A model generated the notes under the pieces. That model ran no database searches and was not told the DNA's origin. It saw only the letters and a program-made list of their open reading frames with translations. A stretch of DNA of 5,437 bases from Gammaproteobacteria bacterium (GTDB lineage Bacteria; Pseudomonadota; Gammaproteobacteria; GRL18), in the NCBI GenBank assembly GCA_013139395.1, contig WTAX01000174.1:1-5437 (forward strand). Reading direction: 5' to 3'. Shown one piece after another: positions 1 to 5,437 of this stretch (positions are counted from its first letter, which is position 1; each line of letters starts with the position of its first letter). The translations under genes were made by a program, and so were the position numbers.

Positions 1-163
1 CCTTAAATGACAAACCAACGGCACTAATATCAATTAATTTAGACTGATGATTTTCATGGTGAATGATTATTTCATCCAATGGTTTGATACGCACCCCACG
101 GCGACGATCATCGGAAGCTAATTCAATGGTAATATCATTACTTGTCTTCTTTTTCCAGAACAA
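1..163 (-). CDS. PilZ-domain c-di-GMP-binding protein, C-terminus cut by window edge
   Basis: This is the N-terminal 54 codons of a PilZ-domain protein; the rest lies beyond base 1. Both hallmark c-di-GMP-binding motifs are visible: RxxxR at residues 21-25 (RRGVR) and DxSxxG at residues 45-50 (DISAVG), with the usual spacing of about 20 residues. The start is inferred to be TTG at 163-161, because no ATG or GTG lies in this frame near the motB end and a perfect AGGAGG sits 7 bases upstream (171-176). The protein would begin MFWKKKTSND and overlap the end of motB by 26 bases, which suggests translational coupling. PilZ proteins such as YcgR and Pseudomonas FlgZ bind c-di-GMP and then act on the flagellar stator or rotor. 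A similar brake or stator-control role is inferred here from position. The very short stretch before RxxxR indicates no YcgR-type N-terminal domain, so this may be a single-domain PilZ protein. Family assignment is firm; function is inferred. Confidence 0.87.
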   Translation of the reverse strand, partial: MFWKKKTSNDITIELASDDRRRGVRIKPLDEIIIHHENHQSKLIDISAVGLSFK

Positions 164-968
164 ATTCCACCCTCCTGTTTTGTGCCCGACCCTGTACTGT
201 ATCATTGCTGGCGATTGGGAATAAATCAGCATATCCTGTTGCTGACATGCGGCCAGGATTGATGCCCTGCTCAATAAAAAATCTCAGTACAGTGGTTGCT
301 CTCACGGCAGAAAGCTCCCAATTGGAAGGAAAGCGTACTGTGGATATCGGGGTGTCATCAGTATAGCCTTTAATATCGATATTATAGTCTGAATATTTTT
401 TGAAGAGAGCATAAATATCATCAAAAATGGGTAGCGCATCTTCAAAGAGTTCTACATCACCTGAGGGAAATAGAATGGTGCCCTTAATGCGGATGATAAT
501 CCGTTCGCCTTCTGTGTAGACGTAAACAAATTGTCCCAGACGCTGCTCCTGAATCATGGTTTTGATATCATTCACTAACTCATCTTTATCAGATTCTTTG
601 GGCTGATCATCTTTATCCATTCCTGGCTGTGGAATAATAGGATCTATTTTGGAATCAGTTGCAGGAGGTGCTTGTTGAATAATGATCTGACTGGCGACTG
701 GCGTATTTTGATTAAGTGCAATTTGAATCGAAGATAATACAGATTTAAATTTTTCTTTTTCTACCGAAGAAATGGAAAAAAGTAAAATAAAGAACACTAA
801 TAAAAGAGTGACCAAATCGGCAAATGTCACCATCCAGGCTGGCGCACCTTCTTCTTCAGCAATTTCATCAATGCTATTATCTTCTTCTCCCTGAACCTCA
901 TCAGGTATAATTTGAGACTTGAGTATCTTTTTATTATCAAGCTCAAGATCTTCAGTGCTGGTATTCAC
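138..968 (-). CDS. motB: Flagellar motor stator protein MotB (PomB-like)
   Basis: This is the 276-residue B subunit of the flagellar stator. It sits in the inner membrane with MotA and is anchored to peptidoglycan. Order of parts: an acidic cytoplasmic N-terminus (1-42); one membrane helix (about 44-66) with the essential ion-binding Asp51 in the motif PAWMVTFADLVTLL; a plug-like amphipathic stretch (about 68-87); a Pro/Gln-rich periplasmic linker (about 88-128); and an OmpA-like peptidoglycan-binding domain (about 145-271). The last part contains GYTDDTP (201-207), SNWELSAVRA (215-224) and NRRVEF (264-269). The start is GTG at 968-966: the frame is closed upstream by TAA, and the next Met is residue 46, inside the membrane helix. 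The ribosome site is weak (GATGAG, 9 bases away). The gene lies 17 bases after motA, so the two form one operon. The N-terminus before the key Asp is longer than in E. coli MotB (Asp32) or Vibrio PomB (Asp24). Confidence 0.96.
   Translation of the reverse strand: MNTSTEDLELDNKKILKSQIIPDEVQGEEDNSIDEIAEEEGAPAWMVTFADLVTLLLVFFILLFSISSVEKEKFKSVLSSIQIALNQNTPVASQIIIQQAPPATDSKIDPIIPQPGMDKDDQPKESDKDELVNDIKTMIQEQRLGQFVYVYTEGERIIIRIKGTILFPSGDVELFEDALPIFDDIYALFKKYSDYNIDIKGYTDDTPISTVRFPSNWELSAVRATTVLRFFIEQGINPGRMSATGYADLFPIASNDTVQGRAQNRRVEFVLEKEDK
171..176 (-). promoter_or_regulatory. Strong Shine-Dalgarno that decides the TTG start of the PilZ gene
   Basis: On the minus strand this reads AGGAGG, followed by 7 bases (GTGGAAT) and then TTG at 163-161. 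It lies inside the motB coding sequence, where it also encodes part of the arginine-rich NRRVEF motif. It is the best ribosome binding site seen in the window and supports the non-ATG start of the downstream gene. Confidence 0.75.
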
Positions 969-985
969 CGTAAATTACTCATCAT

Positions 986-1768
986 TTATTTTTTCTTCTT
1001 TGGACTTTTAGCGCTGTTCATAGAAGGCCTCTGGGTTCGGGGTAAATAAGATGACAGTTTTTCATACACGGATAATTGATTATTATCTTTTAAAATACAA
1101 ATAGCGCCTTCAAACATGATTTCAAGATTGATCACTTCAAACATTGTTCGGGATTTTAATTTTCCGGCAATGGGAATAAAGACAACGGTAGCTAATAAAG
1201 AGCCATAAAATGTGGTTAACAAGGCTACTGCCATAGATGGGCCAATACTGCTTGGGTCATCCAGGGTACTTAACATTTGTATCAGGCCGATAAGTGTACC
1301 TAACATGCCGAAAGCAGGTGCAAAGGTTGCCATTTTTTTAAATACATCCTGAACATTATAATGCCGGGCTTTCATGGAATTAATTTCTGTGCGTAAGACA
1401 TGACGGATCATCTGTTCATCAGAGGCATCGGCAATCAGATTGCAGGCTCGTTTTAAAAAAGGAGAATTGGTTTTTACTTCTGACAATGCCAGCAGCCCCT
1501 TTCTACGACTGAGTTGAGTCAGCTGAAGCATAGATTGAATGAGCTGCTCAGGACGTTGTTTATCTGTGCCGAAAACAATAAAGGCACTTTTAAATGCGGT
1601 GAGAATGTCTTTTAAAGGAAAGGTTAATAGTGTGGCTGCAATAGTACCGCCAAAAACGATCATCATACCGGGAATATTAATAAATGTTTTGGCATCACCG
1701 CCTAATAAAATGGCAGAAATAATCAGGGCGAAGCCAGAAAAAATACCAATGAGAGATGCAAAATCCAT
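986..1768 (-). CDS. motA: Flagellar motor stator protein MotA (PomA-like)
   Basis: This is the 260-residue A subunit of the flagellar stator, an inner-membrane protein whose cytoplasmic loop pushes on FliG of the rotor. Four membrane helices are visible at about 4-24, 32-50, 147-168 and 178-201. The cytoplasmic loop between helices 2 and 3 carries the charged rotor-facing residues Arg88, Arg89 and Glu97 (LSRRKGLLALSE). Helix 3 has PAFGMLGTLIGL with Pro151, and helix 4 has ALLTTFYGS. Length and motif numbering follow Vibrio PomA (about 253 residues) rather than E. coli MotA (295). Thr158, Thr185 and Thr186 occupy the positions of the PomA threonines linked to sodium transport. The C-terminus is basic (KSPKKKK). 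The ATG at 1768 has only a weak CAGG ribosome site 11 bases upstream. It is the first gene of a likely motA-motB-pilZ operon. Family assignment is firm; ion type is not settled by sequence alone. Confidence 0.96.
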   Translation of the reverse strand: MDFASLIGIFSGFALIISAILLGGDAKTFINIPGMMIVFGGTIAATLLTFPLKDILTAFKSAFIVFGTDKQRPEQLIQSMLQLTQLSRRKGLLALSEVKTNSPFLKRACNLIADASDEQMIRHVLRTEINSMKARHYNVQDVFKKMATFAPAFGMLGTLIGLIQMLSTLDDPSSIGPSMAVALLTTFYGSLLATVVFIPIAGKLKSRTMFEVINLEIMFEGAICILKDNNQLSVYEKLSSYLPRTQRPSMNSAKSPKKKK

Positions 1769-1800
1769 AGAAAATATGACCTGTTGTTTGTGTTAGGTTT

Positions 1801-1828
1801 AATATAGTTCAGATTGATTCACAGGCAA
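1801..1828 (-). promoter_or_regulatory. Putative sigma-70-type promoter of the motAB-pilZ operon
   Basis: On the minus strand, a -35-like TTGCCT (1828-1823) is followed by a 16-base spacer and a -10-like TATATT (1806-1801; five of six matches to TATAAT). Transcription would start near 1794, giving a leader of about 26 bases before the motA ATG. No match to the flagellar sigma-28 pattern (TAAA...GCCGATAA) is visible in the 83-base gap between the glycosyltransferase stop and motA. I see no convincing terminator in this gap, so read-through from metR remains possible. Judged by eye only. Confidence 0.4.
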
Positions 1829-1851
1829 AGTGCTTTTTTCACAAATGCACA

Positions 1852-3195
1852 TTATTTTTCTTTATTTTTTTCTTCAATCCACTTGCTCATAAAATACTGG
1901 CTGCGATACAGATTGTGGCGCAGTATCTGGCCAAAAAAATTATTTTTTCTATGCTCTGATAGCGAGTTATTTAAAGCGTGTAAGCGTTTTATAAATAGCT
2001 CCGTATGTTGTCTTTCATCAAAGAGATGTTTAATGAGAGGGAGACACGCTTCGCTGCATTGCCGCCATAGTGATTCGTCAGAGTATAAATCAACAGCATA
2101 TTGAATCAATTGCTGTTCGTTATCTATGGTGTCACTGACCAGACCGCCCCAGGGCTTATTATTTGCATCGCCCACTCCTTCATAAGCCATTCCTTCATAA
2201 CCCATTCCTTCATAACCTATGGGCGTAGTGACACAAGGTGTCCGGGCAATAAAGCCATCGGCTATCTTGCCTTTTATCCCGGCACCAAAGCGTAAGGGAG
2301 CCAGATTGACCCGATAGTGAGCTAACGTTTCAATGGCATCCCGGGCACGGCCTTTAATGATAAAGCCCTTATCAGGCTGATGCAGCTGATACACCTTTTC
2401 AGATGGATAAGCCCCATAAATATGTATCTGGGCATCAGGTAATTGCTGTCTGATCTTTGGCCACAGTGATTGATAGCACCAGAGCACAGCATCCCAGTTA
2501 GGTGAATGGAGAAAGTTGCCTATCATGACAAAATGTTCACGTGCTGAAAACGGTTTAAGTGTGTCCGGATGAGAACTGTCTGACGCAGTGCTCAGCATAA
2601 AAGGGCAATAATGCAGAATATCAGGTGAAATAGTAAATTGCTCAATCAATAACTGCATTTCATAACGGGAAATGATCAGGCTGAGATCACAACGTAAAAT
2701 AGCGGCTATTTCACGAATACAATCATCACTATAATAATCAATAGCCTGTCCATTTTTTAATGCTTTTTGTCGTGCCCTGCGTAAAAAGTGTAAATCCTGA
2801 GTATCCAGAATATTAATGGCATCGGGGCAATGTTCATGTATCCGAGGGGCAAATTGTTCTTCAGTAATAAAGCGATCATAGAACACAAAGTCGGGTTTTA
2901 AGTCGATGATAAGGTTATCAAAAGTTGAGTCATTTAATTTTATCTGGTGACTGATGATGCCCGGTTTATCACCAAGGTTATCACCAATGCTATCCAGATC
3001 AGCACAAAATTCAGTTTTATCAGCAGCACAGGCAAAGTGCAATTGCCAATAATATTCACCCTGTTCGCTTTTATTATTAACAAGAGTATCATTCACCAGC
3101 GCATTAATCAGGGCAAGTGTTCGATAGCCTGCAGCTGATGAACAGGGTTCTGGCCAGAGATGGCCAATAAAAAGAATGGTTTTACTGGTCTTCAA
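1852..3195 (-). CDS. GT-B-fold glycosyltransferase (family 4-like), substrate unknown
   Basis: This is a cytosolic or membrane-associated GT-B glycosyltransferase of 447 residues if started at TTG 3195-3193. The N-terminal Rossmann domain opens with TILFIGHLWPEPCSSAAGYR (residues 6-25), a glycine-rich acceptor-side loop. The C-terminal domain begins near 222 (HFVMIGNFLHSPNWDAV) and contains APLRFGAGIKGKIADGF (299-315) and TTPIGYEGM (323-331), the expected nucleotide-sugar site with a conserved Glu (Glu329). The open frame extends upstream to 3348, but that part lies within metR and has no family character. The first family-like residues follow TTG 3195, which has GGAAGG 11 bases upstream (3212-3207); TTG 3204 is a less likely start. 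The gene overlaps the metR end by 14 bases. An unusual feature is the threefold GYEGM-type repeat at 327-341. The C-terminus is charged (KWIEEKNKEK). The glycan made cannot be deduced; no polysaccharide cluster is visible. Confidence 0.85.
   Translation of the reverse strand: MKTSKTILFIGHLWPEPCSSAAGYRTLALINALVNDTLVNNKSEQGEYYWQLHFACAADKTEFCADLDSIGDNLGDKPGIISHQIKLNDSTFDNLIIDLKPDFVFYDRFITEEQFAPRIHEHCPDAINILDTQDLHFLRRARQKALKNGQAIDYYSDDCIREIAAILRCDLSLIISRYEMQLLIEQFTISPDILHYCPFMLSTASDSSHPDTLKPFSAREHFVMIGNFLHSPNWDAVLWCYQSLWPKIRQQLPDAQIHIYGAYPSEKVYQLHQPDKGFIIKGRARDAIETLAHYRVNLAPLRFGAGIKGKIADGFIARTPCVTTPIGYEGMGYEGMAYEGVGDANNKPWGGLVSDTIDNEQQLIQYAVDLYSDESLWRQCSEACLPLIKHLFDERQHTELFIKRLHALNNSLSEHRKNNFFGQILRHNLYRSQYFMSKWIEEKNKEK
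2173..2217 (-). repeat. Three tandem 15-base units inside the glycosyltransferase gene
   Basis: On the plus strand, units 2188-2202 and 2203-2217 are identical (CATTCCTTCATAACC), and unit 2173-2187 differs at two bases (CACTCCTTCATAAGC). The unit length is a multiple of three, so the reading frame is kept. In the protein it gives GYEGM, GYEGM and AYEGV in succession (residues 327-341). The first unit aligns with the conserved Glu-containing motif of the donor site; the other two look like duplications of it. Confidence 0.93.
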
Positions 3196-4111
3196 TAGGA
3201 ACAATACCTTCCAGATGACTGGCAATGATTTGCTTGGCCAGTTTAATAAAGGCGATAAAATAGGCCTGCTCTTTATCTTCTGTGCGGATTGCCGCATATA
3301 AGGTGCCCCAACAACCCTGTTCGCCCAAAGGTAAAGCGGCAATACCATATTGTTGTAATACTTTTTTGCTTAACACCCAGCAGGGCAGGGCAGAAACGCC
3401 GCGATTACTGGCAATCAGCTGTAGTGTCATAGGATTGACCTGAGAATGTCTCACCAGACTGGGTTCAACGCCTGCGGGACTTAAAAAACGGGTAAAGATA
3501 TCCAGACGTTCACGCTCAACAGGATAGGTGATGAGCGTATCATCATACATGTCTTCAGCAAAAATACAGGCCTCAGTAGCCAAAGGATGTTGTTTTGATA
3601 CGGCTAATAATAATTGATAATTAAATAGTGGAATATAGCTGACCTCATCATTTTTGCGAATATCTGAGGTGATAATCAGATCGGTGTTAGCACGTAATAA
3701 TGATTCAGTGGGATTCAAGTCAAAGCCGGTGGATAAATCCAGCTCCACATCCGGCCAGTCATGGCGATACTGATCCAGAGTCGGCATCAGCCAGTCAAAG
3801 CAGCTATGGCATTCAACACCAATACGTAAACTACCGCTGTCACCTGTTTTAATACGAGATAACTGCTGTTCCGTTTGTTTCACCAGAGGCAATACTTTGT
3901 CAGCCAGCTCCAGCAGTTTTTGCCCGGCAGGCGTGAAACGCATTGGACGGGTCTTTCTTACCAGTACAGGGGTGCCCAGATAATCTTCCAGTACTTTGAG
4001 TTGATGTGACAGGGCCGATTGAGATAAATTAAGCTGCTCAGCAGTAGCCACCAGGCTGCCTGTTTTTTTTAGGCCAACTAATGTTTTAAGATGACGAATT
4101 TCCAGATCCAT
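3182..4111 (-). CDS. metR: LysR-family transcriptional regulator MetR
   Basis: This is a 309-residue LysR-type regulator that closely resembles E. coli MetR (317 residues). MetR responds to homocysteine and activates metE, metH and other late methionine genes. The winged helix-turn-helix spans about residues 3-62 (HLKTL, GSL, LNLSQSALSHQLKVLED, RKTRPMRFTPAG). The effector domain follows from about 94, with MetR-typical segments: VECHSCFDWLMPTL (99-112), DLIITSDI (144-151), YPVERERLD (196-204) and GVSALPCWV (238-246). ECHSC and TSDI match the E. coli protein as I recall it. The start is ATG at 4111, giving the normal MetR N-terminus; no strong ribosome site precedes it. The stop overlaps the likely start of the glycosyltransferase by 14 bases. 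No metE, metH or metF gene is in the window. I could not find a clear TGAA-N5-TTCA MetR box upstream, so autoregulation is not demonstrated. The target genes are inferred from the family. Confidence 0.93.
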   Translation of the reverse strand: MDLEIRHLKTLVGLKKTGSLVATAEQLNLSQSALSHQLKVLEDYLGTPVLVRKTRPMRFTPAGQKLLELADKVLPLVKQTEQQLSRIKTGDSGSLRIGVECHSCFDWLMPTLDQYRHDWPDVELDLSTGFDLNPTESLLRANTDLIITSDIRKNDEVSYIPLFNYQLLLAVSKQHPLATEACIFAEDMYDDTLITYPVERERLDIFTRFLSPAGVEPSLVRHSQVNPMTLQLIASNRGVSALPCWVLSKKVLQQYGIAALPLGEQGCWGTLYAAIRTEDKEQAYFIAFIKLAKQIIASHLEGIVPIEDQ

Positions 4112-4223
4112 GTGCGCAAACCGGTTGATTGATAAATGTTGTAAATCATTAGCTTATCTTAGCGCATTTCTGCTTCGGGTACGAGTCTGAGGCCTTCCGT
4201 GTAACTTATTCAAGCCAGCGTGT

Positions 4224-4261
4224 ACAATCAGCATCACAGGTATGAGTCTTGATTGTGACTC
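4224..4261. repeat. Nested inverted repeats in the metR/GGDEF intergenic region (possible operator)
   Basis: Two overlapping dyads are visible. One is ACAATCA (4224-4230) and TGATTGT (4250-4256) with 19 bases between. The other is GAGTC (4244-4248) and GACTC (4257-4261) with 8 bases between. A further GAGTC lies at 4183-4187. Both dyads overlap the proposed -35 of the GGDEF gene, so a regulator binding site is possible. They do not match the MetR or MetJ consensus. The short arms could arise by chance. Confidence 0.3.
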
Positions 4262-4280
4262 TTAAAAAATATGCTATGCT
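4253..4280 (+). promoter_or_regulatory. Putative promoter of the GGDEF gene
   Basis: A -35-like TTGTGA (4253-4258) is followed by a 16-base spacer and TATGCT (4275-4280) as the -10, preceded by an extended -10 TGC (4272-4274). Transcription would start near 4287, leaving a leader of about 70 bases. The rest of the 247-base intergenic region (4112-4358) shows no gene, and I could not find a confident promoter for metR on the opposite strand. Confidence 0.38.
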
Positions 4281-4358
4281 TTAGATGCTTGTTATTTCCG
4301 TGCCCTTGGCTGTGTTTTTAATTAATAAGAAATGTCTGGTCTATTTAGTTTTTAAAAA

Positions 4359-5437
4359 ATGAAAAAAATAATCACTCTGGTTTTTTATCTTGTTGTCCTT
4401 GCCTCAGCCATCTTCTCATTAAAGTTAATTCCATATATTCCTGCTCGTTATCTTCCTGTTCTTGAGTTACTGCCTTTTATTCTAATGCTCACTTCAATGA
4501 TACTGGGCATAAAGTTTAACCGTAGTCAGTTAATCTATAGTGCTGCACTATTTACATTGATATATGCGTATTTTTTCTGGTTTTTAGAGTCTGGACAGAG
4601 TCAATATCAGCTAATTTTAAACAGTATCACCATTTTGCTTTCGCTCAATGTCGCAATTATTTCCTTATATTCGGAACGTGGTGTGGTCACTCTTATCGGG
4701 CTGTCACGTTTATTAATAATTGCTTTGCAGGTGCTGCTGGTTGCTTGGCTTATTTATGTCAAACACCCTGAATGGAATCATTTTGTTAATCAGATAATCT
4801 TTCCTGCTTTGCAGATTAAGTTGTTATTTTTTTCACAAACAGCATTGCTTTCTATTCTGCTCAGTTTTTTTATTGTGAGTGTTTCATGCTTATACCATAG
4901 CAATCCTTTTCGAAGTGCAATTTTGGCCGCCATGAGTCTGGTGCTTTATGCTATCACTTTTCCTGATAAGGATATGGTGACAATATCAGTCTTGTTCAGC
5001 TATTCCCTGATACTCCCCTTGTTGACGCTGGTGAGTGTATCACACCGAATGGCCTATCTGGATGAGCTCACCGATCTCCCTGGTCGAAGGGCACTTAATG
5101 AAACCTTGAATAAACTGGGCAGCAAATATGTGATTGCTATGTTGGATATTGATCACTTCAAAAAATTCAATGACAGTTATGGTCATGATGCTGGTGATGA
5201 TGTACTCAGTTTACTGGGCAATCGACTCAAAAAAATTACCGGCGGCGGCAAGCCTTTTCGTTATGGCGGCGAAGAATTCACCCTGGTCTTTCCCGGAATG
5301 ACACTCTCTGATGTGAGTGAGCATCTTGAACGATTACGTGTCAATGTGGCAGATAAAAAATTTACTCTGCGTAAACAGGAACGGCGTAAAAAAGGCAAAC
5401 AAAAGAATAAAAAAGCGAATAACAGGCAAGTTAAAGT
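4359..5437 (+). CDS. Polytopic membrane diguanylate cyclase (GGDEF), C-terminus cut by window edge
   Basis: This open frame runs from ATG 4359 off the right edge (359 full codons). Residues 1-230 are very hydrophobic and contain about eight likely membrane helices joined by short loops; I do not recognise a named sensor domain such as MASE1 or MASE2. The GGDEF domain starts at DELTDLPGRR (235-244). It carries the metal-binding Asp263 in LDIDHFKKFND, YGHDAGDDVL (274-283) and the active-site GGEEF (303-307) in FRYGGEEFTLVF. It should therefore make c-di-GMP from two GTP at the inner membrane. The RxxD inhibitory site expected just before GGEEF is replaced by a Gly-rich stretch (TGGGKPF). After the active site comes a Lys/Arg-rich segment (about 333-359), cut by the edge before the usual SIGVA motif. 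An upstream in-frame ATG at 4332 is closed by TAA, so 4359 is the first usable ATG; its ribosome site is poor. An EAL or other C-terminal domain cannot be excluded. Confidence 0.9.
   Translation, partial: MKKIITLVFYLVVLASAIFSLKLIPYIPARYLPVLELLPFILMLTSMILGIKFNRSQLIYSAALFTLIYAYFFWFLESGQSQYQLILNSITILLSLNVAIISLYSERGVVTLIGLSRLLIIALQVLLVAWLIYVKHPEWNHFVNQIIFPALQIKLLFFSQTALLSILLSFFIVSVSCLYHSNPFRSAILAAMSLVLYAITFPDKDMVTISVLFSYSLILPLLTLVSVSHRMAYLDELTDLPGRRALNETLNKLGSKYVIAMLDIDHFKKFNDSYGHDAGDDVLSLLGNRLKKITGGGKPFRYGGEEFTLVFPGMTLSDVSEHLERLRVNVADKKFTLRKQERRKKGKQKNKKANNRQVK

Noticed and set aside
118..138. ATG overlapping the motB stop (TAATG) as the start of the next gene
   Set aside because: It opens a frame of only six codons before TAG and is not in the PilZ frame; the TTG at 163 is in the correct frame with a strong ribosome site.
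142..366. Plus-strand open frame opposite motB (likewise 1539-1796 opposite motA and 2947-3138 opposite the glycosyltransferase)
   Set aside because: These are antisense shadows of well-supported genes, without recognisable domains.
1829..1848. CRP-like TGTGA half-site upstream of motA
   Set aside because: Only one half matches; the second half-site TCACA is absent at the right spacing.
1831..1851. Possible terminator hairpin (GTGC/GCAC) after the glycosyltransferase
   Set aside because: The stem is only 4 base pairs with a 13-base loop and no following T run on the minus strand.
1814..2295. Plus-strand open frames at 1814-2104 and 2101-2295
   Set aside because: They lie mostly opposite the glycosyltransferase gene, have no family character, and the repeated residues in the second are the antisense of the 15-base repeat.
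3196..3348. N-terminal extension of the glycosyltransferase to ATG 3348
   Set aside because: It lies wholly inside metR in another frame and has no glycosyltransferase-like residues; the family pattern begins just after TTG 3195.
4112..4358. MetR or MetJ operators upstream of metR
   Set aside because: No TGAA-N5-TTCA or tandem AGACGTCT-like boxes were found by eye.

Overview
The window looks like chromosomal DNA from a motile, moderately AT-rich gammaproteobacterium. The evidence is a MetR-type regulator of the enterobacterial kind, a PomA/PomB-like flagellar stator pair, a PilZ-domain gene and a membrane diguanylate cyclase. The genus cannot be named from the sequence alone. I see no insertion sequence, tRNA, rRNA, CRISPR array or phage gene.

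Layout. Five genes lie head to tail on the minus strand, read from right to left. metR (4111-3182) overlaps a GT-B glycosyltransferase (3195-1852) by 14 bases. After an 83-base gap holding a plausible sigma-70-type promoter come motA (1768-986) and motB (968-138). A PilZ-domain gene starts from a TTG inside the end of motB (163 to beyond base 1) and is cut by the left edge. On the plus strand, divergent from metR across a 247-base intergenic region, is a polytopic membrane GGDEF protein (4359 to beyond base 5437), cut by the right edge.

How the genes fit together. MotA and MotB form the stator channel that converts ion flow into flagellar torque. The PilZ protein has both c-di-GMP-binding motifs and is co-transcribed with the stator by position, so a YcgR/FlgZ-like role in controlling the motor is the natural inference. 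The GGDEF protein has an intact GGEEF active site and could supply c-di-GMP, although it is separated from the stator genes by metR and the glycosyltransferase. MetR controls late methionine synthesis in known systems and has no obvious link to motility. The glycosyltransferase substrate is unknown.

Most notable points: the overlapping TTG-started PilZ gene with a perfect AGGAGG; a threefold 15-base in-frame repeat at the presumed donor-sugar site of the glycosyltransferase; and a diguanylate cyclase without the RxxD inhibitory site and with a Lys/Arg-rich insert in its catalytic domain. All genes belong to recognisable families; I found no convincing wholly new system.
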